Assembly (NCBI GenBank): GCA_014728765.1
Contig: WJLA01000108.1
Location: 1-12,411, forward strand
Source of the DNA: Candidatus Peregrinibacteria bacterium
GTDB taxonomy: Bacteria; Patescibacteriota; Gracilibacteria; UBA1369
Reading direction: 5' to 3'
DNA: 12,411 bases
Below, piece after piece: positions 1 through 6,350 of this stretch; the stretch's first letter is position 1, and each line of letters starts with the position of its first letter. Under the pieces are notes generated by a model. The model was not told the DNA's origin. It worked only from the letters and a program-made list of their open reading frames with translations, and made no database searches. Made by a program: the position numbers and the translations under genes.

Positions 1-708
1 GCTCTGAAATATAAAAGAGTACTTTTGAAATTATCGGGAGAAGTGTTGGCGGGAGGAAAAAAACAAGGAATTGATTTTGAATATGTTAGCAAGCTGGCCA
101 ATGAAATAGCTGAAATAAAAAAGACTGGAGTACAAATAGCGATTGTGATTGGGGGAGGAAACTTTTGGAGATATAGAGATTTTCAATCATCAGATATAGA
201 AAGAGTTAATTCGGATTATATGGGTATGATGGCAACAGTTATGAATTCAATAGCTTTTGCCAGTTCATTAAAGAAAAACGGACTAAAATCGAGAGTTTTT
301 TCAGCACTTCATTTTCCTTTAGTTGTGGAAAACTATTCAGTAAGACAAGTTAAAAATTATTTAAACAAAGATTATGTGGTAATTTGTGCGGGTGGCACGG
401 GAAATCCGTTTTTCACAACGGATACTGCTGCGGCATTGAGAGCGTCAGAGCTTCGCTGTGAGCTGCTTTTAAAGGCGACTAATGTTGATTATGTTTATGA
501 TAAAGATCCCAAAACCAATCCTGATGCGAAATTGTTTAAAAATCTTACTTATCAACAAGTATTGGAAGATCAATTGAAAGTTATGGATTTAAGCTCCATT
601 GCCATGTGTAATGATTCAAAAATTCCAGTTGCAGTTTTTAATTTAAATAAATCTGGTAATATATTGAAAGTCTTAAAAGGTAAGTCTGTGGGAACAATAA
701 TTTCTTAA
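1..708 (+). CDS. pyrH: UMP kinase (uridylate kinase), 5' end cut by window edge
   Basis: Phosphorylates UMP to UDP with ATP in pyrimidine nucleotide synthesis; it is a cytoplasmic hexamer of the amino-acid kinase fold. The frame is open from base 1 and begins ALKYKRVLLKLSGE. Since bacterial UMP kinases start almost exactly there (M-KYKRVLLKLSGE), the true start lies just outside the window, and the TTG at 25 is an internal Leu. Visible family motifs are KLSGE, IGGGNFWR (phosphate-binding loop, usually GGGNIFRG), DYMGMMATVMNS, AGGTGNPFFTTDTAAALRA (UMP and ATP site), NVDYVYDKDPK and the closing VMDLSSIAM...IPVAVFNL. The 235 residues seen match a near-complete family length. The gene ends 10 bases before frr, the usual pyrH-frr order. 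The W and Y around the GGGNFWRYRD loop are a mild departure from the common form. Identification is secure. Confidence 0.97.
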   Translation, partial: ALKYKRVLLKLSGEVLAGGKKQGIDFEYVSKLANEIAEIKKTGVQIAIVIGGGNFWRYRDFQSSDIERVNSDYMGMMATVMNSIAFASSLKKNGLKSRVFSALHFPLVVENYSVRQVKNYLNKDYVVICAGGTGNPFFTTDTAAALRASELRCELLLKATNVDYVYDKDPKTNPDAKLFKNLTYQQVLEDQLKVMDLSSIAMCNDSKIPVAVFNLNKSGNILKVLKGKSVGTIIS

Positions 709-718
709 CAAAAAAAAC

Positions 719-1279
719 ATGTCCGTAGAATCTATTTTAAAAAATTTGGATGAATCATTGAATAAAGCACTTGATCATCTTCATAATGATTTTGCAGGTT
801 TGCAAATAGGTAGAGCGAGTGGAGCATTGGTGGAAAGAATTCAAGTGGAGTCATATGGGACAATGCAGCCACTGAAAGCTGTGGCAAGTATTTCTGTTCC
901 GGATGCTAAAACAGTTCAAATTCAACCATGGGATAGAAGTCAATTGGCCGGAATTGAAAAAGCTATTCAAATGTCGGAATTAGGTTTAACACCTTCCAAT
1001 GATGGATTGGTGATCAGGCTCAATATACCTGATTTGACGGAGGAAAGAAGAAGAGAGCTTACTAAATTGGTTCACAAAATGGCAGAAGAAACCAAGATTG
1101 CTGTAAGAAATTCGAGGCAAGAAGCGATGAATAAAATAAAACAATTAAAAAATAATTCAGAGATAACGGAAGATATTCAACAATCCACAGAAAAGAAAAT
1201 TCAGGAAAAAGTGGATGAAATTAATCATAAGATAGAAGAAGCCGCTAAGGCGAAGGAACAAGATATTTTGAAAGTATAA
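719..1279 (+). CDS. frr: ribosome recycling factor
   Basis: With EF-G it splits the post-termination ribosome so that subunits can be reused. The 186 residues match the family's usual length of about 185. Domain II is the inserted beta sandwich, roughly residues 31-104, beginning at GRASGALVERI and carrying VQIQPWDRSQL and IEKAIQMSELGLTPSNDG. Domain I is a three-helix bundle formed by the first 30 residues and by LTEERRRELTKLVHKMAEE to the end. The ribosome-contacting basic stretch KIAVRNSRQEA (126-136) is present. The start is the ATG 10 bases after the pyrH stop, preceded by an A-run and no Shine-Dalgarno. rseP starts 11 bases downstream, so the three genes are very likely cotranscribed. 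Confidence 0.98.
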   Translation: MSVESILKNLDESLNKALDHLHNDFAGLQIGRASGALVERIQVESYGTMQPLKAVASISVPDAKTVQIQPWDRSQLAGIEKAIQMSELGLTPSNDGLVIRLNIPDLTEERRRELTKLVHKMAEETKIAVRNSRQEAMNKIKQLKNNSEITEDIQQSTEKKIQEKVDEINHKIEEAAKAKEQDILKV

Positions 1280-1290
1280 TAAAACAATAA

Positions 1291-2883
1291 ATGAGTTTAA
1301 TAATAACAATTCTAGCTTTTCTGGTAATTTTTTCTTTGATTGTCTTGATTCATGAATTTGGTCATTATTATTCTGCAAAGAAAGCAGGAGTGAAAGTTTT
1401 GGAGTTTGGCATGGGAATCCCACCCAAAATATGGGGTTATAAACCTAAGAAAAGTGAAACGGAATATACTATTAATGCTATACCATTTGGTGGATTTGTC
1501 AGGCTGTACGGAGAGGATTTTACTGATAAAAAAGCCGCTAAAAGCAAAAGAAGTTTTGTCAATAAGCCAAATTGGATAAAATCAATTATAGTATTGGCCG
1601 GTGTAGTAATGAATTTTATTCTCGCCTGGGTGCTTTTGACTATCGGTTTTACATTTGGCATGCAGCCTTTGCTTGTAAATCAGGAAGATGTTTTTGAAGC
1701 TATTAATGATGGTATGATTCAAATTGAAGAAGGAATATATGTGGAAGAGGTGAATAAAGAAAACTTGGGCATACAAAAAGGAGATAATATAGTTGCGATT
1801 GATGGTGATCCTGTTGGCTTGGGAAATGAATTATCAACTTTGGAAGATGGTGAAATAGTTGAGTTGACTGTCAAAAGGGGTGATGAGGAGTATTATAGCA
1901 CATTGGAATGGTCAACACCGGATCCACCATTGATATTTGAAGATTTGGTATATGTTCCAAGGGTTTTTATTTATCAAGCGCCTGAAAACAATAAATATGG
2001 TTTTGAATCCGGCGATGTCGTTAAAAGTGTAAACGGTAAGGAAATTTTTTCTGCAAAAGAATTTGAGAACAGCTTAAACGAGGATTTGAACTTAGATCAA
2101 TTTGAATTAATCAAACAATATCAAAACTTTAATCGGGTAAATGCTGAACAATTTCAATATCCTTTCATAATTTCTGATATTATTAATGATTCTCCCGCTG
2201 ACCAGGCTGAATTGATGTCAGGTGATTTAATTAAAAGTATCAACGAAATTGAAATAGTTGATCAAGAGTCTTTAAATATGGCGCTTAAAACAAAAACTGA
2301 TGAAATAGTTTATACCATTCTTAGAAATGGTAATGAAATTGGTATTTATATTGAGCCGGATGAAAACGGAATGGCGGGAGTATTCATATCTGAATTGCAG
2401 AAATATCAAGATATTTATTATTTTGAAAAGACTTTACCCAGTTCTATTGAAGAAATTAAAAATGTTCAATATCCGTTTTACCAGGCTCCAATAGTTGCTA
2501 TTCAAGAAATTGGACGTTTGTCAGTTTTAACAGTGCAGATGTTTGGAAATGTGCTGTCTTCATTTGTTACATCTTTCAGCGTTCCGGATGGTGTTGCGGG
2601 TCCGGTTGGAATAGCTCAAATGACACATTCTTTTGTGCAAGAAGGTTTTATTTCATTGTTACGATTCACCGCAATTTTGTCACTTAGTCTTGGAATTATT
2701 AATGTTTTACCAATACCCGGTCTGGATGGTGGGAGGTTTGTTTTGATAATGTATTCGGCAATTACCAGAAAAAAAATTAATGCAAAAACCGAAGGTTTAA
2801 TCCATCTTTTCGGATTTTTATTTTTAATGCTATTGCTTTTTGTTGTTACATTTAATGATATAATAAGAATAATAGCTATTTAA
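1291..2883 (+). CDS. rseP: site-2 intramembrane zinc metalloprotease (RseP/RasP type) with three PDZ-like modules
   Basis: M50-family membrane protease that cuts substrates such as anti-sigma factors or leftover signal peptides inside the membrane. The zinc motif HEFGH (residues 21-25) lies in the first membrane helix. A second helix follows NKPNWIKSIIVLAG (about 97-123). The third zinc-ligand region NVLPIPGLDGG (471-481, ligand Asp 479) is near the C-terminus, followed by a last membrane helix (about 505-529). The conserved loop INAIPFGGFVRLYGED (61-76) and GPVGIAQM (437-444) are present. Between helices 2 and 3 are three PDZ-like cores marked by IQKGDNIVAIDGDPV (161-175), FESGDVVKSVNGKEI (238-252) and LMSGDLIKSINEIEI (308-322). 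At 530 residues it is longer than the roughly 450 of E. coli RseP, which has two PDZ domains. Its substrate is unknown; no anti-sigma factor gene is nearby. Confidence 0.95.
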   Translation: MSLIITILAFLVIFSLIVLIHEFGHYYSAKKAGVKVLEFGMGIPPKIWGYKPKKSETEYTINAIPFGGFVRLYGEDFTDKKAAKSKRSFVNKPNWIKSIIVLAGVVMNFILAWVLLTIGFTFGMQPLLVNQEDVFEAINDGMIQIEEGIYVEEVNKENLGIQKGDNIVAIDGDPVGLGNELSTLEDGEIVELTVKRGDEEYYSTLEWSTPDPPLIFEDLVYVPRVFIYQAPENNKYGFESGDVVKSVNGKEIFSAKEFENSLNEDLNLDQFELIKQYQNFNRVNAEQFQYPFIISDIINDSPADQAELMSGDLIKSINEIEIVDQESLNMALKTKTDEIVYTILRNGNEIGIYIEPDENGMAGVFISELQKYQDIYYFEKTLPSSIEEIKNVQYPFYQAPIVAIQEIGRLSVLTVQMFGNVLSSFVTSFSVPDGVAGPVGIAQMTHSFVQEGFISLLRFTAILSLSLGIINVLPIPGLDGGRFVLIMYSAITRKKINAKTEGLIHLFGFLFLMLLLFVVTFNDIIRIIAI

Positions 2884-2961
2884 TGTATACTTTTTTTATT
2901 CATTGATAATATAAGCTTGAAATTGTTCTGAACTGTTTTTTAGCTATGCTGGATTTTATTT

Positions 2962-2980
2962 TATCTTTATTATAAAGATA
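2962..2980. repeat. inverted repeat, 8-bp stem with 3-base loop
   Basis: TATCTTTA (2962-2969) and TAAAGATA (2973-2980) are perfect reverse complements around TTA. The stem is A+T rich and has no following T-run, so it is a poor intrinsic terminator. It may still mark the 3' end of the pyrH-frr-rseP transcript. Confidence 0.5.
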
Positions 2981-2992
2981 TACAATAGTGTC

Positions 2993-3032
2993 CATATATT
3001 GGGGGTAGCCAAATGACTACATACAATATATG
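2993..3032. repeat. two-tier hairpin: 9-bp outer stem, 4-bp inner stem
   Basis: CATATATTG (2993-3001) is the exact reverse complement of CAATATATG (3024-3032). Inside, after a GGG/ATA internal loop, GTAG (3005-3008) pairs with CTAC (3017-3020) around the loop CCAAATGA. The G-run next to the outer arm is unusual for this A+T-rich gap. It could be an RNA hairpin or a protein-binding palindrome; no known riboswitch class was recognised. Confidence 0.5.
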
Positions 3033-3054
3033 CCAATAGTTAAGCTTTGATAAT

Positions 3055-3082
3055 TAGACTTGAAACGATAAAAATTTATAAT
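3055..3082 (+). promoter_or_regulatory. candidate promoter for dnaA
   Basis: A perfect -10 hexamer TATAAT (3077-3082) has TAGACT (3055-3060, 4 of 6 to TTGACA) 16 bases upstream. Transcription would start near 3089, giving a leader of about 60 bases before the dnaA ATG at 3152. In such A+T-rich DNA chance matches are common, so this is an inference. Confidence 0.42.
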
Positions 3083-3095
3083 TAGTATCCTTTTA

Positions 3096-3121
3096 CGCTT
3101 TGATTTTAATCAAATGACGCG
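3096..3121 (+). promoter_or_regulatory. hairpin in the dnaA leader
   Basis: TTTGATT (3099-3105) and AATCAAA (3108-3114) are reverse complements, realistically a 6-bp stem with a TTTA loop. CGC (3096-3098) can pair with GCG (3119-3121) below an unpaired TGAC. It falls between the candidate dnaA promoter and the start codon, so it could be an RNA leader element or a palindromic operator. Confidence 0.35.
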
Positions 3122-3151
3122 AGGTTTTAATTGTTAAGTTTTTAGTATCAT

Positions 3152-4597
3152 ATGGCCACAAATACTACTCAAAAAATTGATAAAAAAGCTGTTTGGAAAG
3201 ATATTTTGAGTGGTATTTGTAAATATGTGGATAGGGGGCATTTGTTAACGATATTTGTAAACAGTGCTATTTTATCGATGGAGGAAGGGATTTTGACAAT
3301 CGGTTTTGCTTCCATAATTGGACCGAATTATGTGAAAGAAAAATATCATGCTCAAATTTTTGAATATGTTTCTGCAAATTATCCTGAAATAAAAGAAGTG
3401 AGATATGAAATGAAATCCTCAATCGGTGACGCTGAATATCCTGAAAAATTATCATTGGAAACTTTTATGGATGTGATAGGTTCCGAAAAGAAACCAAGAA
3501 AGATTCCAAATAAACAAGAGATATTGTTGGAGGGTGGCATTAGAAGTAAAATTCTCAATAAAAGATATACTTTACAAAATTTTATTCCCGGAGATGAAAA
3601 TAAGTTAGTCCATGCTGCTTGTATGGCTGTTGGTGCAAAACCGGCGGGAATTTATAATCCGCTTTATATTTATGGAGGAGTGGGACTTGGAAAGACACAT
3701 TTGTTGCAGGCAACCGGACATGAAATCTTAAAGAATTATCCGAGTAAAAGAGTTGTTTATATGACTGCGGAACAGTTTATCAATAAAATTGTTGACGCAA
3801 TTGGAAAAAAACATACCAAACCATTTAAAGATGAATATCGAAATTTGGATTGTTTGATTATTGACGATATTCAGTTTTTAGCAAATAAAGTTACATCTGA
3901 GCAAGAATTTTTTCATACATTCAATGAATTATATGATAATGGAAAACAGATAATATTAAGTGCCGACAAAGCTCCAAGAGATTTAAAAGGTTTTGATGAT
4001 AGACTAAGAAGCAGATTCGGTATGGGAATGTTGATTGAAATACAAAAACCAAATTTTGAGACAAGATTAGCTATATTGAAATCAAAATGTCATGATCACC
4101 AAGTTATTCTGGATCCGGAAATTCTCGAATTTATTGCATATAATGTGACTAATAGTGTGAGAGAGATGATCGGCGTTTTAATAACTATTATGGGACAGGC
4201 TCAGCTTGAAACAGAACCTCCAACAATTAGGTCCGTAGCTCAAATAATCAGAAGAATCAATAATGAGCAAGAAATTCAAACTGATGTATCAAATTATAAT
4301 AACAGAGTTGCAAGGAATATTGATGATGTAACTGAGATGGTGGCAAAATATTTTGCTTTAACAAAGACTGATTTGATAAGTGATGCTAGAAAAAAGCAAA
4401 TTATGATTCCAAGACAAATTTGTATGTTAATAATTCGAGAGTCATTGAAAGAATCTTATGAAACGATAGGAGAAAGCTTTGGAGGCAGAAATCATACAAC
4501 TGTTATGCATGCTTGCAGTAAAATCAAAAAATGTTTAGAGACGGATTTAAAACTGGAAAGAGATTTTAAGGCTATCAAAAAAGAGTTGGGAATCTAA
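3152..4597 (+). CDS. dnaA: chromosomal replication initiator protein DnaA
   Basis: Binds origin DNA as ATP-DnaA, melts it and loads the helicase. Domain I is at about residues 10-90 (VWKDILSGI onward). Domain II is a short linker around 105-130. The AAA+ domain III covers about 135-350 with Walker A GGVGLGKTH (175-183), Walker B LIIDDIQFLA (235-244), sensor 1 ILSADKAP (268-275), the arginine finger in RLRSRFGMG (Arg 288) and a sensor-2 Arg at SVREM (337). Domain IV, about 388-481, carries RKKQIMIPRQ and the DNA-binding signature GGRNHTTVMHACSKI (444-458; Asn where Asp is usual). At 481 residues it is slightly longer than many relatives. The ATG at 3152 is the only sensible start; no Shine-Dalgarno precedes it. 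It is not followed by dnaN, the common neighbour. Confidence 0.98.
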   Translation: MATNTTQKIDKKAVWKDILSGICKYVDRGHLLTIFVNSAILSMEEGILTIGFASIIGPNYVKEKYHAQIFEYVSANYPEIKEVRYEMKSSIGDAEYPEKLSLETFMDVIGSEKKPRKIPNKQEILLEGGIRSKILNKRYTLQNFIPGDENKLVHAACMAVGAKPAGIYNPLYIYGGVGLGKTHLLQATGHEILKNYPSKRVVYMTAEQFINKIVDAIGKKHTKPFKDEYRNLDCLIIDDIQFLANKVTSEQEFFHTFNELYDNGKQIILSADKAPRDLKGFDDRLRSRFGMGMLIEIQKPNFETRLAILKSKCHDHQVILDPEILEFIAYNVTNSVREMIGVLITIMGQAQLETEPPTIRSVAQIIRRINNEQEIQTDVSNYNNRVARNIDDVTEMVAKYFALTKTDLISDARKKQIMIPRQICMLIIRESLKESYETIGESFGGRNHTTVMHACSKIKKCLETDLKLERDFKAIKKELGI

Positions 4598-4606
4598 AAA
4601 CAAATC

Positions 4607-4635
4607 TTTACAATGAACTTTCAATAACGTAAAGT
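4607..4635 (+). promoter_or_regulatory. candidate promoter for the FecR-domain gene
   Basis: TTTACA (4607-4612, 5 of 6 to TTGACA) lies 17 bases before TAAAGT (4630-4635, 4 of 6 to TATAAT). A start near 4642 would leave a leader of about 20 bases. The -10 sits inside the right arm of the inverted repeat at 4615-4637, so a protein bound there would block it. The match is moderate; read-through from dnaA is equally possible. Confidence 0.33.
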
Positions 4636-4637
4636 TC
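4615..4637. repeat. inverted repeat, 7-bp arms, between dnaA and the FecR-domain gene
   Basis: GAACTTT (4615-4621) and AAAGTTC (4631-4637) are perfect reverse complements with a 9-base loop. It lies 18 bases after the dnaA stop and has no T-run behind it, so it may be an operator overlapping a promoter or a weak 3'-end hairpin of dnaA mRNA. Confidence 0.45.
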
Positions 4638-4661
4638 TACCGGTAAAAGCTAAATAAAAGT

Positions 4662-6344
4662 ATGAATCGAATATATAGAAGACGTAGAAGAACCAATTAT
4701 TTACTTCCTTTTTTAGTTTTAGTCAGTATAGGAGTTTTAATAATTCTTGGTTTTCAAATTTTTGGAATGATTTTTTCAGTTTCCAAAGGTGATGCGATTT
4801 ATTATGTCGCAGAAGGTCGTTCTAAACTGTTACCGTTCGGATATACCGAGTGGGAAAATACTTACAATGGTGTGAAATTTAAATTGGGGGATTCAGTCAA
4901 GACACTGAGTAACGGAAAAGGAGTAATAAGTTTTTATGATGGAACTTTGGTGCGCTTGGATGAAAACACGGAAGTCACATTGGTTGATATCGCTAAAAAT
5001 GGAGAAGATCAACAAATCTTGTTAAGTTTGGAGCGAGGTAATATCTGGATTAATAAGCCAAAACAGAAAGTGATTAGGAAAACTGATTTTGTGATAAATA
5101 CCGAATATGCAAATTATTCTATAACAGGAACGGTGTTTGCAATATCCAAAAATGATCAAAGAGAAACGCTGAGAGTTTTAAAGGGAGAAGTTGAAGTGGA
5201 CATTTTGGAAGAAGATGAAGGGACAATCAGAAGCATTGATACAATAACCGTTGGAATTGGTCAACAGGTAGATTTGGATCAAGCTGTAATGAATGCATAT
5301 TTTAATCGTGAACAGCCATCTGTAAAAAGAGCAATGGATTCAGATTTTGCTGAGTCAGACTGGTATGTTTGGAATGAATTGGAAGATGAGAGTCCAACTG
5401 ATTTTGCTAATTCAAAGACAGGATCTCAGTATCAAGTTGAAGAAAATTCCGATAAAAACGATTCCGAAGAAACTGATCAAGAAGTCAATTTATCTGAATT
5501 GGATTCTCCTGAAATCATTGAGCCGGAAGAATTGGATATTGTAAGTGAAGATGATGATTTTGAAATAGAAGGTATTGCTGCAGAAGGCACAAAACAAATA
5601 GTAGTCAAATATAAAAATGAAGAATCTGAGGATTATACAAAGACTTTGATTGAAAATTTCGATAGTGATACCGGCAGATTTTCTTATCAAATCGCCTTGG
5701 AAGAAGATAATATTGATTTTGGTAAAAATGTTTATAGATTCATTGGAGTTGATGAGATGAGTTTTGAAACAAGTCCTGTAACAATTACCATTGATTATAT
5801 TGCTGAAAATGAAGAATCTGAGGCAGACACTATAAACGATGCATCTGCATCATTAATTGCTCCAACTGTCTCTACAGTAGGAGGAGAAAACTATTCTGAG
5901 GATATGGTTATAACAGATTCCTCTATTGTTATTTCGGGAAATGTAAAAGGTGCATCATCAGTTTATGTTAACGATTATAGATTGACCAGATTTTCGGCCG
6001 GAGATAATGATTGGAGTTATAATGCCAGTACTGCAATTGGAAATTTGGTTCCTGGAGAAAATACTTTTGAAATTTATGCCACTTCGGAAGATGGTCAAAA
6101 ATCAGCAATTGAAACAGTCACTATAAACTATGAGCCTTCTACTGTTTCAGTAGTTGAGGATACTGTTGATAATGATGAAGTGGTAGAAACGTCTTCGGAA
6201 AACACAAATGAAGCTGAAGAATCTGTTGTTACCGATGAACAAACTGTTGAAGCTGAAGAATCTGTTGTTACCGATGAACAAACTGTTGATGATAGCAATG
6301 TTAAGGAAGAGGAGGGCGCTGAAGAAATTCCTCAAGGATTTTAG
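4662..6344 (+). CDS. single-pass membrane protein with FecR domain, two Ig-like domains and acidic tail
   Basis: Role unknown; probably an envelope protein facing outward. Residues 3-10 are strongly basic (RIYRRRRR), followed by a membrane helix at about 13-38 with no signal-peptidase site, giving an N-in, C-out topology. Residues about 66-205 look like a FecR domain: the segments KLGDSVKTLSNGKGVISFYDGTLVRLDENTEV-like, RGNIWI and YSITGTVFAI are typical. An acidic Ser/Glu linker (230-297) leads to a first beta-rich Ig-like unit (298-380) and a second (about 400-490: PTVSTVGGENY, VISGNVKGASSVYVNDYRL, LVPGENTFEIYA). The tail is acidic and contains a perfect 13-residue tandem duplication (EAEESVVTDEQTV twice). 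Classical FecR works with an ECF sigma factor and TonB receptor; neither is nearby, so a signalling role is not supported. It starts 64 bases after dnaA and converges on mltG. Confidence 0.85.
   Translation: MNRIYRRRRRTNYLLPFLVLVSIGVLIILGFQIFGMIFSVSKGDAIYYVAEGRSKLLPFGYTEWENTYNGVKFKLGDSVKTLSNGKGVISFYDGTLVRLDENTEVTLVDIAKNGEDQQILLSLERGNIWINKPKQKVIRKTDFVINTEYANYSITGTVFAISKNDQRETLRVLKGEVEVDILEEDEGTIRSIDTITVGIGQQVDLDQAVMNAYFNREQPSVKRAMDSDFAESDWYVWNELEDESPTDFANSKTGSQYQVEENSDKNDSEETDQEVNLSELDSPEIIEPEELDIVSEDDDFEIEGIAAEGTKQIVVKYKNEESEDYTKTLIENFDSDTGRFSYQIALEEDNIDFGKNVYRFIGVDEMSFETSPVTITIDYIAENEESEADTINDASASLIAPTVSTVGGENYSEDMVITDSSIVISGNVKGASSVYVNDYRLTRFSAGDNDWSYNASTAIGNLVPGENTFEIYATSEDGQKSAIETVTINYEPSTVSVVEDTVDNDEVVETSSENTNEAEESVVTDEQTVEAEESVVTDEQTVDDSNVKEEEGAEEIPQGF
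6210..6287 (+). repeat. perfect 39-bp tandem duplication inside the FecR-domain gene
   Basis: Bases 6210-6248 are repeated without a mismatch at 6249-6287, and one base before and two after also continue the period. Each unit encodes EAEESVVTDEQTV in the acidic tail. Perfect identity at silent positions implies a recent duplication by slippage or unequal exchange, keeping frame. Confidence 0.95.
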
Positions 6345-6350
6345 ACAGTT

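Larger units (their letters stand above)
2884..3151. other. 268-base gene-free gap between rseP and dnaA, with hairpins
   Basis: No convincing ORF, tRNA or rRNA is visible. The gap is very A+T rich and has no GC-rich terminator for the rseP operon. It holds an 8-bp hairpin (2962-2980), a 9-bp hairpin with an inner stem (2993-3032), a promoter-like pair (3055-3082) and a leader hairpin (3096-3121). The octamer ATACAATA occurs twice (2980-2987 and 3021-3028). No match to the DnaA-box consensus TTATNCACA was found by eye, so it does not look like a classical oriC. Confidence 0.7.

Noticed and set aside
25..27. TTG at 25 as start of pyrH
   Set aside because: The frame is open upstream and reads ALKYKRVL before it, matching the conserved N-terminus of UMP kinases, so the TTG is internal and the gene begins outside the window.
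2900..2995. 31-residue minus-strand ORF in the rseP-dnaA gap
   Set aside because: No well-placed promoter or terminator supports it, the composition is unremarkable for A+T-rich DNA, and a hairpin overlaps it.
3226..3234. TGTGGATAG, one mismatch from a DnaA box
   Set aside because: It is a single site inside the dnaA coding region (codons for KYVDRG) with no companions, so chance is the likely explanation.
6325..6341. Hairpin at the end of the FecR gene as a terminator
   Set aside because: The stem is only three contiguous pairs plus a bulged A/T extension and has no T-run, so it is too weak to call.
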